Source: Fibrobacter sp. | GTDB taxonomy: Bacteria; Fibrobacterota; Fibrobacteria; Fibrobacterales; Fibrobacteraceae | Reading direction: 5' to 3' | Length of the DNA stretch: 64,000 nt | Assembly: GCA_017550445.1 (NCBI GenBank) | Contig: JAFZOV010000038.1 | Location: 13,300 to 77,299, forward strand | In this document: positions 18,656 through 26,381 of the stretch, one piece after another | How the letters are laid out: the number at the start of each line of letters is the position of its first letter | Numbering within the stretch: the stretch's first letter is position 1 | Notes under the pieces: generated by a model | Databases searched by the model: none | What the model was told of the DNA's origin: nothing | The model's input: only the letters and a program-made list of their open reading frames with translations | Translations under genes and position numbers: made by a program

Positions 18656-18675
18656 GCAACTTTCCTCCAAATAGA

Positions 18676-18703
18676 AAAGTCCTCCGCAGAAGCGGAGGAC
18701 TTT
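18676..18703. terminator. Rho-independent terminator
   Basis: The stem GTCCTCCGC/GCGGAGGAC with loop AGAA is flanked by A- and T-runs. It ends the beta-helix lipoprotein gene and could also stop minus-strand transcription from pilT. Confidence 0.85.
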
Positions 18704-18753
18704 CTTTAGTCTCTCGTCTGTAGCCGCTGCTAGGCGGCGTTCTTTCGTCTAAC

Positions 18754-19866
18754 CTACATCCAGCTGCGTTCAGAAGTTCCCGAAATACCGCGGATCTTAA
18801 GATCGAAGTCATCGGGGTTCGTAGCAGCGTTCATAGCCGTTTCAAGAGAAATCTTTTCTTCTTCGTAAAGCTTCAGGAGCGCCTGGTCGAAGGTCTGGCT
18901 GCGGTACTGCATGTGACCTTCAGCAATAGCCTGTTCGATCAAGTCGTTCTTGTCCTTGTCTTCGATATATTCCTTGATAGCTGCCGTATTCACCAGGATT
19001 TCGGCGGCAGGCACTCGCCCATTGCCATCCTTGGTGGGCAAAAGACGAAGCGAAATAATACCGGCAAGCACTTCGGAAAGCAGCAAGCGGATTTCGTCAT
19101 GCTGGTGCGGCGGGTACATCGAAAGCACACGGTGAATGGTTTCGGTAGCGTTCGTGGTATGGATAGTCGCAAACACCATGTGGCCCGTATCGGCAGCCGT
19201 CATGGCAATCTGCATGGTTTCCAAGTCACGGATTTCGCCCACCAGAAGCACATCCGGGTCCTGACGAAGAGCGGCGCGCAAGGCGTTCGCGTAAGACATG
19301 GTATCCACGCCGATTTCACGCTGCGAAATAATCGCCTTTTCGTCGCGGTAAAGGTATTCGATCGGGTCTTCGACCGTAATGATGTTCACCGCTTCGTTCT
19401 GGTTGATGTAATCCAGCATGGCGGCCAAGGTCGTAGACTTACCCGAACCCGTCGTACCTGTAACCAGCACGAGGCCGCGCTTGGTCAAGGACATGTCGCG
19501 AATGACTTCGGGCAAATGCAAATCTTCGAATGCAGGAATCTTTGCCTTAATGTGACGAATCACCACGGCAATCGTTCCACGCTGACGGAACACGTTCACA
19601 CGGAAACGGCCCATGTCGCGGGCGCCCACGGCAAAGTCGCATTCCTTGTTGGCTTCAAAGCGCTGTTTCTGGTCACGATTCATGATATCATCCAAGAAGG
19701 AATCCATCATCAAGGCATCAACCTTCACATCAAAAAGACGCTGCAAGGCACCGTTGATACGGTAAACAGGCGGAACGCCCACGCGCAGGTGCAAGTCAGA
19801 TGCACCACGGTTCACCATTTCACGCAATAATTTTTCAATACGAAGTTGCGGTTGCTGGTCAGCCAT
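18754..19866 (-). CDS. pilT: PilT family type IV pilus retraction ATPase
   Basis: 370 residues. The N-terminal PAS-like part has the PilT pattern GASDLHLRVGVPPVYRINGAL. The Walker A is GTTGSGKSTT, with an Asp box (VEDPIEYLY) and Walker B (VLLVGEIRDLETM), then His-box HTTNATETIHRV. It powers retraction of type IV pili or, in type II-like systems, related movement. The ATG overlaps the stop of the upstream TPR gene by one base (TAATG), showing tight translational linkage. No other pilus genes are visible in this window. Confidence 0.95.
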   Translation of the reverse strand: MADQQPQLRIEKLLREMVNRGASDLHLRVGVPPVYRINGALQRLFDVKVDALMMDSFLDDIMNRDQKQRFEANKECDFAVGARDMGRFRVNVFRQRGTIAVVIRHIKAKIPAFEDLHLPEVIRDMSLTKRGLVLVTGTTGSGKSTTLAAMLDYINQNEAVNIITVEDPIEYLYRDEKAIISQREIGVDTMSYANALRAALRQDPDVLLVGEIRDLETMQIAMTAADTGHMVFATIHTTNATETIHRVLSMYPPHQHDEIRLLLSEVLAGIISLRLLPTKDGNGRVPAAEILVNTAAIKEYIEDKDKNDLIEQAIAEGHMQYRSQTFDQALLKLYEEEKISLETAMNAATNPDDFDLKIRGISGTSERSWM

Positions 19867-22556
19867 TAGGCGTTACCTCCGAACTTATCGTTGTAGAGCT
19901 TTTCAACTTCGGAAAGACGAACCGCGATGTCTTCGTTATCAGGTTCTTTCTGAGCCAAGTCCTTGTAGATTTCGAGAGCCTTGCCGTACAAGCCCTGGTC
20001 AAAATAAATTTCGGCCAAGGTGCGGGTATTCAGGCTATCGTCCAAATCCTGGGCACCACGGTCCAGCGGAGCGTCAGGGTCGTTGATCAGGCCGGCAGAA
20101 ATTTCGTCATCAGAATCGCCAGACATCAAGAAATCGACCCCCTTATTGGAAGGCTTGGTTTCTTCAGTCAGGGCGTCATCGTCCATATCAAACAAGCCCT
20201 TGAAGGCACCGGACACTTCAGATTCCAGGGAATCCAAATCCTGAGCCGGTTCAGCAGCGGGGGCTTCCGGAGCGGCACTGGCGACATCGGCAGGTGCAGC
20301 CTGGGCGGCAGGAGCCTCGACAGCAGCGCTATCACCTTCTGTCGGCAAGTCGTCTTCTTTTCCGAACAAATTATCAAAAGACTTGTCGATATCACTTTCG
20401 AGAGCTTCTTCGGCAACGTCGGCAGACTTTGCAAAGCCTTCTTCAATCGGAGCGCCAGTGAGTTCCTGTTCGTTGGATTTCGTCGGGGTTGCCGGCGTTT
20501 CGGGCAAATCCAGATCATCATCGGCATTGCCGAACATGGAAGCAAAGGCGCCACCCATTTCCTTAGCCAAATCCGAAGACTCGGCCTTGACCTCGGGCAT
20601 TTCAAGTTCAGCTTCGGCCTTGTTCACCTGTTCTTCAAGCGATTCAGTTTCTTCAAGAGCAGGCTGAGCTTCTGCAGGTGCAGCAGCTTCGGCCGGTTTT
20701 TCTTCGGGCAGGTCTTCGTCTGCGCCAAAGATCGAATCAAAGGCACTATCTACGCTGAAGGAGCTGTCCGATGCGGACTGAACCACAGCGGGAGTTTCTT
20801 CCAACGCAGGTTCTTCTGCTGCAGGAGCTTCGGCAACCGGCGCTTCAGCAGCGGGTTCTGCAACCGGGGCATCATCAGCAAAGAGGTTGTCGATCGGCGA
20901 TTCCAATGCAGGCGCGTCTTCAGCAACATTGTCATCATCAAGCTTAAGTTCTTCTTCGGCGGCAGGCTTGTCGTCGGCAAAGAGGTTATCGATCGGAGAT
21001 TCGAGATTCAAGGAATCTTCGGCCGGCTTTTCTTCGGGAAGTTCATCGTCACCGAAGATAGAATCGAAGGCGTTATCAATCGTTGTCGGAGCGTCTTCGG
21101 CAGGCTTTTCTTCTGCAACAGCATCAACAGGGGCTGCCGGTTCAGCAAGACTCAAATCGTCATCGCCCGTCAGGTTCATGTCGGCAGAGGCGGACTTTTC
21201 GAACAAGCCGCCTTCATCGGAGCCAAGGCTTTCTTCGGCAGGCTCTGCGGGCAATTCAAGAGATTCTTCCTGAGGAGCTGCTTCTGCCTGGGGCTTTTCT
21301 TCGGGCAATTCATCTTCGCCAAAGATATCACCGAAGGCATCGTCGATGCTCTGCGGCTTGTCTTCCACAGGGGCTGTTTCTTCAGCCGGAGCAGACACTT
21401 CGGCAGACTTTTCAAACAGGGAATCGCCTTCCCCGTCCAAGTCTTCGATACCTTCGTTCAAGGGCGATTCAGCAAGGTCTTCAATGGAACCGAAAGGAGA
21501 TTCCTTCTGCGGTTCAGCCTGTTGCTGCGGCTTTTCTTCGGGCAGTTCGTCTTCGCCGAAAATGTCACCGAAGGCATCGTCGATGCTCTGCGGCTTGTCT
21601 TCTGCGGCAGGCGTATCAAATACAGATGCTGCATTAGAAAGGGCATTGTCATCGATGCTTGCAGGAATATCCGCACCGGAGGCCGCGGCATTCGAAAAGG
21701 GACTAGCGCTGGTGGATTCTTCAGGTTCAAGATCATCGTCCAGACCGAACATGTCGGACAGGGCCGACGAAACATCGGATCCGGAAATATTTTCTTCCGT
21801 ACCAAATTCTTCGGCAAGAGTTTCGGACTCATCAGTCTTGATAGAATCCATGGCCGATTCTAGCGAGGCAGACAGATCTTCCATCGTAGAATCTTCGGCG
21901 GCATCACCATTGGGAAGCATCGCCGCAAGAGATGCAAAGGGATCGTCCGATTCAGCCGGAGAATCAATGGAATCTTCGGTTGCAGGCATTTCAAAGGATT
22001 CCGTACCGGCATCCTCGGTCGAAGGTTCCGCATTGTCTTCAAAGGACATATCCAACGAAGACATGTTATCGGCAGAAGCCTGACCAAGATCCTGAGTGCT
22101 GTCGGACATGACAAATTCAGAATCCGCAGCGGCACCAACCGCAGCAGCGGCAGCCGTACTTTCGAGTACGACATCGTATTCTTCTTTCCAGAAGTTGTTC
22201 AGCGGATCCATGTCGTGCAAACGACGGTAACAGACGTTACGTTCGGCCAGCATGCCCAACTTGTCATAGGCATCGCCCATAATTCGCTGTGCGGCCAAAT
22301 TGAACGGATCCATCACGATGATGCGTTCACATTCTTCAACGCAAGGCTCGTAGGCTTCAAGTTGAATAAGAATCTTCGCACGAACCAGCCTTGCCGAAAT
22401 ATCGTTCGGGTACAGCGTGAGGCCGCCATCGACTCTCTGCAGAGCCTTGTCCAGCTCACCCGCTACACGTTCGAGATCTGCAAGCCACGCGAACACCATG
22501 GAATTGGAGTTCTTCTTGCCTACAGACTTTCTAAGTGATTCCAACGTTACCGCCAT
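19866..22556 (-). CDS. Large acidic TPR scaffold protein
   Basis: 896 residues from ATG 22554-22556 with AGAGG upstream. TPR repeats lie at the N-terminus (about residues 15-125: TRAWLADLERVAGELDKAL-like, YEPCVEECERIIVMDPFNLAAQR) and C-terminus (about 840-890: LAEIYFDQGLYGKALEIYKD). The long middle is acidic, Ala/Glu/Pro-rich and disordered. It carries at least nine copies of an F-containing motif of the form AFD-(I/L/M)FG followed by DELPEEKP. It has no signal peptide. Overlap with pilT suggests a role in pilus or surface-motility machinery, likely as a multivalent scaffold. Codon use is like its neighbours. Confidence 0.85.
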   Translation of the reverse strand: MAVTLESLRKSVGKKNSNSMVFAWLADLERVAGELDKALQRVDGGLTLYPNDISARLVRAKILIQLEAYEPCVEECERIIVMDPFNLAAQRIMGDAYDKLGMLAERNVCYRRLHDMDPLNNFWKEEYDVVLESTAAAAAVGAAADSEFVMSDSTQDLGQASADNMSSLDMSFEDNAEPSTEDAGTESFEMPATEDSIDSPAESDDPFASLAAMLPNGDAAEDSTMEDLSASLESAMDSIKTDESETLAEEFGTEENISGSDVSSALSDMFGLDDDLEPEESTSASPFSNAAASGADIPASIDDNALSNAASVFDTPAAEDKPQSIDDAFGDIFGEDELPEEKPQQQAEPQKESPFGSIEDLAESPLNEGIEDLDGEGDSLFEKSAEVSAPAEETAPVEDKPQSIDDAFGDIFGEDELPEEKPQAEAAPQEESLELPAEPAEESLGSDEGGLFEKSASADMNLTGDDDLSLAEPAAPVDAVAEEKPAEDAPTTIDNAFDSIFGDDELPEEKPAEDSLNLESPIDNLFADDKPAAEEELKLDDDNVAEDAPALESPIDNLFADDAPVAEPAAEAPVAEAPAAEEPALEETPAVVQSASDSSFSVDSAFDSIFGADEDLPEEKPAEAAAPAEAQPALEETESLEEQVNKAEAELEMPEVKAESSDLAKEMGGAFASMFGNADDDLDLPETPATPTKSNEQELTGAPIEEGFAKSADVAEEALESDIDKSFDNLFGKEDDLPTEGDSAAVEAPAAQAAPADVASAAPEAPAAEPAQDLDSLESEVSGAFKGLFDMDDDALTEETKPSNKGVDFLMSGDSDDEISAGLINDPDAPLDRGAQDLDDSLNTRTLAEIYFDQGLYGKALEIYKDLAQKEPDNEDIAVRLSEVEKLYNDKFGGNA

Positions 22557-22565
22557 AAACACCTC

Positions 22566-22811
22566 TTAGAGCAAAATTGCTTCGTCCGCCAAAAGAACAG
22601 GAATTCCTTCGCGAACCGGATACACCCTGGAATTGTCTTCGGTAACAAGAGCCTCGGTCAAAGGTTCCGTCACCTTTTCACCGGCAACGTTCTTGAGCGT
22701 TCCGGCAGAAATAGATTGATTCACCGCGGCCAAACATTCGTCAGACGCCAATTTCAGCTTACCCCTGGTTTCGGGGCAGCAAAGAATACCTAAAAGATTT
22801 GTATCGAACAT
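22566..22811 (-). CDS. Trm112/UPF0434 family small protein
   Basis: 81 residues with the Trm112-type start LLGILCCPETRGKL and ending YPVREGIPVLLADEAIL, the family's conserved strand. The usual zinc-type CPxC of the family is reduced to CCPE here, so metal binding is uncertain. Relatives act as small partners, for example of methyltransferases. It sits 10 nt upstream of the TPR gene on the same strand, with TTAAGG before the ATG. Confidence 0.75.
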   Translation of the reverse strand: MFDTNLLGILCCPETRGKLKLASDECLAAVNQSISAGTLKNVAGEKVTEPLTEALVTEDNSRVYPVREGIPVLLADEAILL

Positions 22812-22893
22812 AAAACCTTAATAATCAAATACTTACACAAAAAATAACTTCATTTTCGTGCAATGTGTAAAGATTATATAAGGATTTTAGGTT

Positions 22894-24591
22894 TTAGTGC
22901 AGATATTTGAGGTTTACAAGGGCATAATTGCCCTCTTTTCCGTTTCCAATCAGCAAAAACACGCGCAAACCGAGACTATCGAGCCATTTGATATCGAAAT
23001 CTTCGCGGTAACCGGAGAAATTGGATACCACCAGAAGTTCGCGGCAGCCTGTGCGGTTACAGACCGATTCCATTTCGGAAAGGGATCCCAAAAGGTGCTG
23101 GCGGTTTTCTTCGCTGATTTTTTCAGGTTCAGAACTCACGCAACCCAAGATTTCGATTCCGGGAATCACATTGTAGCTATCGAACCAGTTGCTGAGAGAA
23201 TCTTCGCGGCCACCGAGCAAAATGGAACGATGGCGTTTCTTCGCAAAAATACGGTAGAAATAGTTTATCCAAAATGCAACGCGGCGCCATACGAAAAGAG
23301 CAAAGGGAATCACCAGGCAGGTTGAAACCACAATGGCAATCCAAGTATGATCGTAAGGCAAGAAGCTGATTTCGTCATTGACAATGGGATTCTGGGTGAA
23401 GTAACGGAAAGCGGCATAACCGCCCACCGTAAGCATGTTCAGTGGAATCAAGTACCTCAAGAACTTTTCACCCTTAAGGCTAGACACCGTGTATTCCCCA
23501 CGGAAAATGAGGAACACCATGTTCACGATAGCGACTAAGCCAACAAGCCACCAATCCTCGAACTGGGAAACATTCAACATGGAATGCTTTACCACCACGG
23601 AGTAGTCTATGCAATTGGATGCAGCATCGTCGTTAAGCCCCATCTTGGCACAGGAGCGGGCAATAGAATCGCCACGGCCCAGGAACACAAAAGCCCACAA
23701 TGCAATAACGCCCAAATCCAGGAACATCTTCCAGAACTTCGGAATGAGCCTAAAGAACATTCCAACGAAAGCCGCAAAAACAACGCCAAAGGTCACAAGG
23801 AAAATCGGAATCCAATATTGATCCTTGTGTTTTTTTACATAAAGAATCATCGCCTTGTAGAAGTCCACGTAAGACCCCCAGCGACGCGTACGGCAGCTCT
23901 GGCCCTTAAAATGCAAAATATTCGTGGAAGGCGTATAGTAATTCTTGCACCCCGCCGCCTTTGTTCTAAAGCAAAGGTCAAGGTCTTCGCCGTACATGAA
24001 GAAGTCCTCGTCAAAGCCCTTCAGCTTTTCGTACAGGTCCCGCTTGATGCAGAAGAAAGATCCGCTAATGGCATCCACTTCGGTCACCGCATCGGGGTCG
24101 GCGTAAGTCATATTGTAGCTGGCAAGCAACTTGCTCTTCGGGAACAAAGCCGCAAGACCGATTGTCTTGGAAATTGCAGAAATCGGGGTCGGGAAAGAAC
24201 GACGACAAGCCCACTGAATGGAACCATCTTCGTTCAAGATGCGGCACCCCACCGTTCCCGATTCCGGATGTTCTTCCATGAAGTCGAGCACCTTGGTGAA
24301 CGAGTCACTCGAAACAAGCGTATCGGGGTTGATAAAGAACAGGTAGGGTTTTGTGGCCTGCTTTTCGGCAAGATTACAGCCCTTGCCAAAGCCAAGATTC
24401 TCCTTTGAATCAATCCAAAGGACCTCGGGAAAAAAATCCTTAATTTCAGGAAGAATCGGTTCGCTCGAACCGTTGTCCAAAACAATTATCTGAGAATCAA
24501 TGCCCTTGCACGCATCGCGCACGGACTTTAGGCATGCCGGGATAAAGTCACAAGAGTTATAGGCGATGATGATAATGGAGCAAGAGTACAT
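22894..24591 (-). CDS. Family-2 glycosyltransferase fused to membrane and Rossmann-like domains
   Basis: 565 residues from ATG 24589-24591. Residues 1-240 are a GT2 domain (CSIIIIAYNS, IVLDNGSS, FINPDTLV, KGFDEDFFMYGEDLDL) of the rhamnosyltransferase/WbbL type. About five hydrophobic helices follow (residues 250-430). The last 120 residues (HRSILLGGREDSLSNWF ... ELLVVSNFSG) look like the CoA_binding_3 Rossmann domain found in polyprenyl glycosylphosphotransferases, but no transferase domain follows. It likely adds sugar to a lipid-linked glycan at the inner membrane. The fusion is unusual. Confidence 0.75.
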   Translation of the reverse strand: MYSCSIIIIAYNSCDFIPACLKSVRDACKGIDSQIIVLDNGSSEPILPEIKDFFPEVLWIDSKENLGFGKGCNLAEKQATKPYLFFINPDTLVSSDSFTKVLDFMEEHPESGTVGCRILNEDGSIQWACRRSFPTPISAISKTIGLAALFPKSKLLASYNMTYADPDAVTEVDAISGSFFCIKRDLYEKLKGFDEDFFMYGEDLDLCFRTKAAGCKNYYTPSTNILHFKGQSCRTRRWGSYVDFYKAMILYVKKHKDQYWIPIFLVTFGVVFAAFVGMFFRLIPKFWKMFLDLGVIALWAFVFLGRGDSIARSCAKMGLNDDAASNCIDYSVVVKHSMLNVSQFEDWWLVGLVAIVNMVFLIFRGEYTVSSLKGEKFLRYLIPLNMLTVGGYAAFRYFTQNPIVNDEISFLPYDHTWIAIVVSTCLVIPFALFVWRRVAFWINYFYRIFAKKRHRSILLGGREDSLSNWFDSYNVIPGIEILGCVSSEPEKISEENRQHLLGSLSEMESVCNRTGCRELLVVSNFSGYREDFDIKWLDSLGLRVFLLIGNGKEGNYALVNLKYLH

Positions 24592-24600
24592 AGATAATGT

Positions 24601-24697
24601 GGGATGTGAGCGGCTACGCCGCAATGTGAAATGTGAGGTGTGAAATGTGAAGTGTGAGATGAGAAATTAGTCATTACACATTCCACATTACACATTT
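24601..24697. repeat. Fold-back spacer of degenerate ATGTGA/TCACAT words
   Basis: The spacer between two glycosyltransferase genes is made of ATGTGAAATGTGAG-type words on its left and their complements (ACACATTCCACATTACACAT) on its right. It therefore can fold into a long imperfect hairpin. It includes a GCGGCTACGCCGC palindrome. Confidence 0.8.
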
Positions 24698-24700
24698 TTA

Positions 24701-25414
24701 TCATGCAAGCCCCAGGCGCAGTTTAAGCACCAAGAAGAAAGCCTCAGATATAATGCCGCCGCTCATCTTGGAAGTTCCACGGGTGCGGTCCGTAAAGATA
24801 ATGGGAATTTCCTTGACGCGCAGCCCCTTCTTCCAAATCTTGAAGGTGGTCTCGATCTGGAAGCAGTAACCGTCACTCTTCATCTTGTCCAGATTCAAGG
24901 CCTGCAGCGCTTCGCGGCGGAAGCACTTGAAGCCACCCGTGGCATCGCTAATCGGGAGCCCCGTCACAATTCGAGTATAAACATTTGCACCATAACTGAG
25001 AATCAAGCGGCGCAAGTCCCAGTTCACCACGCTAATGCGGTGATCCTGATAGCGGCTGCCCAAAACGAGGTCTGCCTCTTCGGCGGTTTCCAGGAAACGG
25101 TTCAAGTCCGTCGGAGCATGGCTAAAGTCGGCGTCCATTTCGAACACGCGTTCGTAATCGCGTTCGAGCGCCCACTTGAAACCCGTCACGTAAGCGGAGC
25201 CAAGGCCCATTTTGCCCTTGCGGCGGATCAGGTGTACGCGGGGATTCTTCTTGGTTTCTTCTTCGACCATGTCGCCCGTGCCATCGGGGCTGCCATCATC
25301 TACGACCAAGATTTCAAGACATTCGTTCTGTTCAAGAATCGCCGACATAATGAGCAGGATGTTTTCCTTCTCGTTGTATGTAGGCACAATCACTAAGCTT
25401 TTCGGGTACGCCAT
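24701..25414 (-). CDS. Polyprenol monophosphomannose synthase (DPM1-like)
   Basis: 237 residues, GT2 fold without membrane helices. Motifs: LVIVPTYNEKENI, EILVVDDGSPDGTGD, FEMDADFSHAP (catalytic DAD) and DATGGFKCFRREAL, all typical of dolichol/polyprenol phosphate mannose synthases. It should transfer mannose from GDP-Man to polyprenol phosphate on the inner face of the membrane, making the donor for protein or glycan mannosylation. TAGGAG lies just before the ATG. It is followed by another polyprenol-phosphate-type transferase and a DUF2723 protein on the same strand. Confidence 0.9.
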   Translation of the reverse strand: MAYPKSLVIVPTYNEKENILLIMSAILEQNECLEILVVDDGSPDGTGDMVEEETKKNPRVHLIRRKGKMGLGSAYVTGFKWALERDYERVFEMDADFSHAPTDLNRFLETAEEADLVLGSRYQDHRISVVNWDLRRLILSYGANVYTRIVTGLPISDATGGFKCFRREALQALNLDKMKSDGYCFQIETTFKIWKKGLRVKEIPIIFTDRTRGTSKMSGGIISEAFFLVLKLRLGLA

Positions 25415-25422
25415 ATCAACTC

Positions 25423-26358
25423 CTAACTTAAATCTACAATTTCACGAATGCTTTCAGCCACAGGATAGCTCTGTTTTTTGCTTCCGTTCATCATTTCGCC
25501 CAAAAGTCCAAGAGAAATGAACTGCACACCCATCACCAGCGAGAATCCGCCGGCCAACAGGAGCGGACGTACATGGAGTGCACCTGTCTGCAACCATTCG
25601 TAGCCGAAGTAGCCCGAAATACCAAAACCAATCAGCATGAAGATAAGGCCCAAAAGTCCAAAGAAATGGAGCGGCTTCGAGGAGAAGCTGCGCATGAACA
25701 TGAGGGACACCAGATCCAAGAAACCGGACACCAAGCGGGATACGCCGTACTTGGAAACCCCGTGGACACGGGCGCGGTGAGCCACCGGCATTTCGGTAAT
25801 GCGGAAGCCCTGCCACTTGGCCATGACGGGAATAAAGCGGTGGTAGTCACCGTACAGGTGAATAAAGCGCACCACGGAACTACGGTAAGCCTTGATACCG
25901 CAGTTAAAGTCGTGCAGGCGCTGACCGCAAACGATAGATACCGTCAAGTTGAAAAGCTTGGAAGGCCAGGTCTTGTGCCAAGGATCCAGACGACGGATTT
26001 TCCAGCCAGAAACCAGATCGTAGCCGTCATTCAGGATCTTGATCATCTTCGGAATTTCCAGCGGATCGTCTTGCAAGTCGCCATCCAACGTGGCCACGTA
26101 CTTGCCGCGAGCCTTGGAAAAACCAAAAGCGAGACCGGCCGCCTTACCGCAGTTAAACTGGAAGCGGAATGCTCGGATAAAAGAATACTCCTTGGATAAA
26201 GACTCCACCACTTCCCAGGTATTGTCACGGCTACCGTCGTCAATCACGATGACTTCGTAGGTAAAACCGGTGGGCTCGATGGCCGCAACAATTTCCTTAA
26301 AAAGTTCGGGAAGATTCTCGCTTTCTTCCTTGACCGGAATAACAAGACTCAAATCCAT
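25423..26358 (-). CDS. GtrB/ArnC-like polyprenyl-phosphate glycosyltransferase
   Basis: 311 residues. The N-terminal GT2 domain has LSLVIPVKEESENL, VIDDGSRDNTW, ATLDGDLQDDP (DxD) and HDFNCGIKAYRS. Two membrane helices follow (about residues 229-250 and 262-285), the arrangement of GtrB/ArnC enzymes that load a sugar onto undecaprenyl or dolichyl phosphate for flipping and use outside. GAGG precedes the ATG. Eight nt separate it from the downstream DPM1-like gene on the same strand, so the two are one operon. Confidence 0.9.
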   Translation of the reverse strand: MDLSLVIPVKEESENLPELFKEIVAAIEPTGFTYEVIVIDDGSRDNTWEVVESLSKEYSFIRAFRFQFNCGKAAGLAFGFSKARGKYVATLDGDLQDDPLEIPKMIKILNDGYDLVSGWKIRRLDPWHKTWPSKLFNLTVSIVCGQRLHDFNCGIKAYRSSVVRFIHLYGDYHRFIPVMAKWQGFRITEMPVAHRARVHGVSKYGVSRLVSGFLDLVSLMFMRSFSSKPLHFFGLLGLIFMLIGFGISGYFGYEWLQTGALHVRPLLLAGGFSLVMGVQFISLGLLGEMMNGSKKQSYPVAESIREIVDLS

Positions 26359-26381
26359 TCGTATCCTCTTATGGCAAAAAA

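Noticed and set aside
16742..18670. A 642-codon minus-strand frame across the beta-helix gene
   Set aside because: A shadow of the repetitive GC-rich coding sequence on the other strand; the protein is Ala/Val/Asp filler with no motif.
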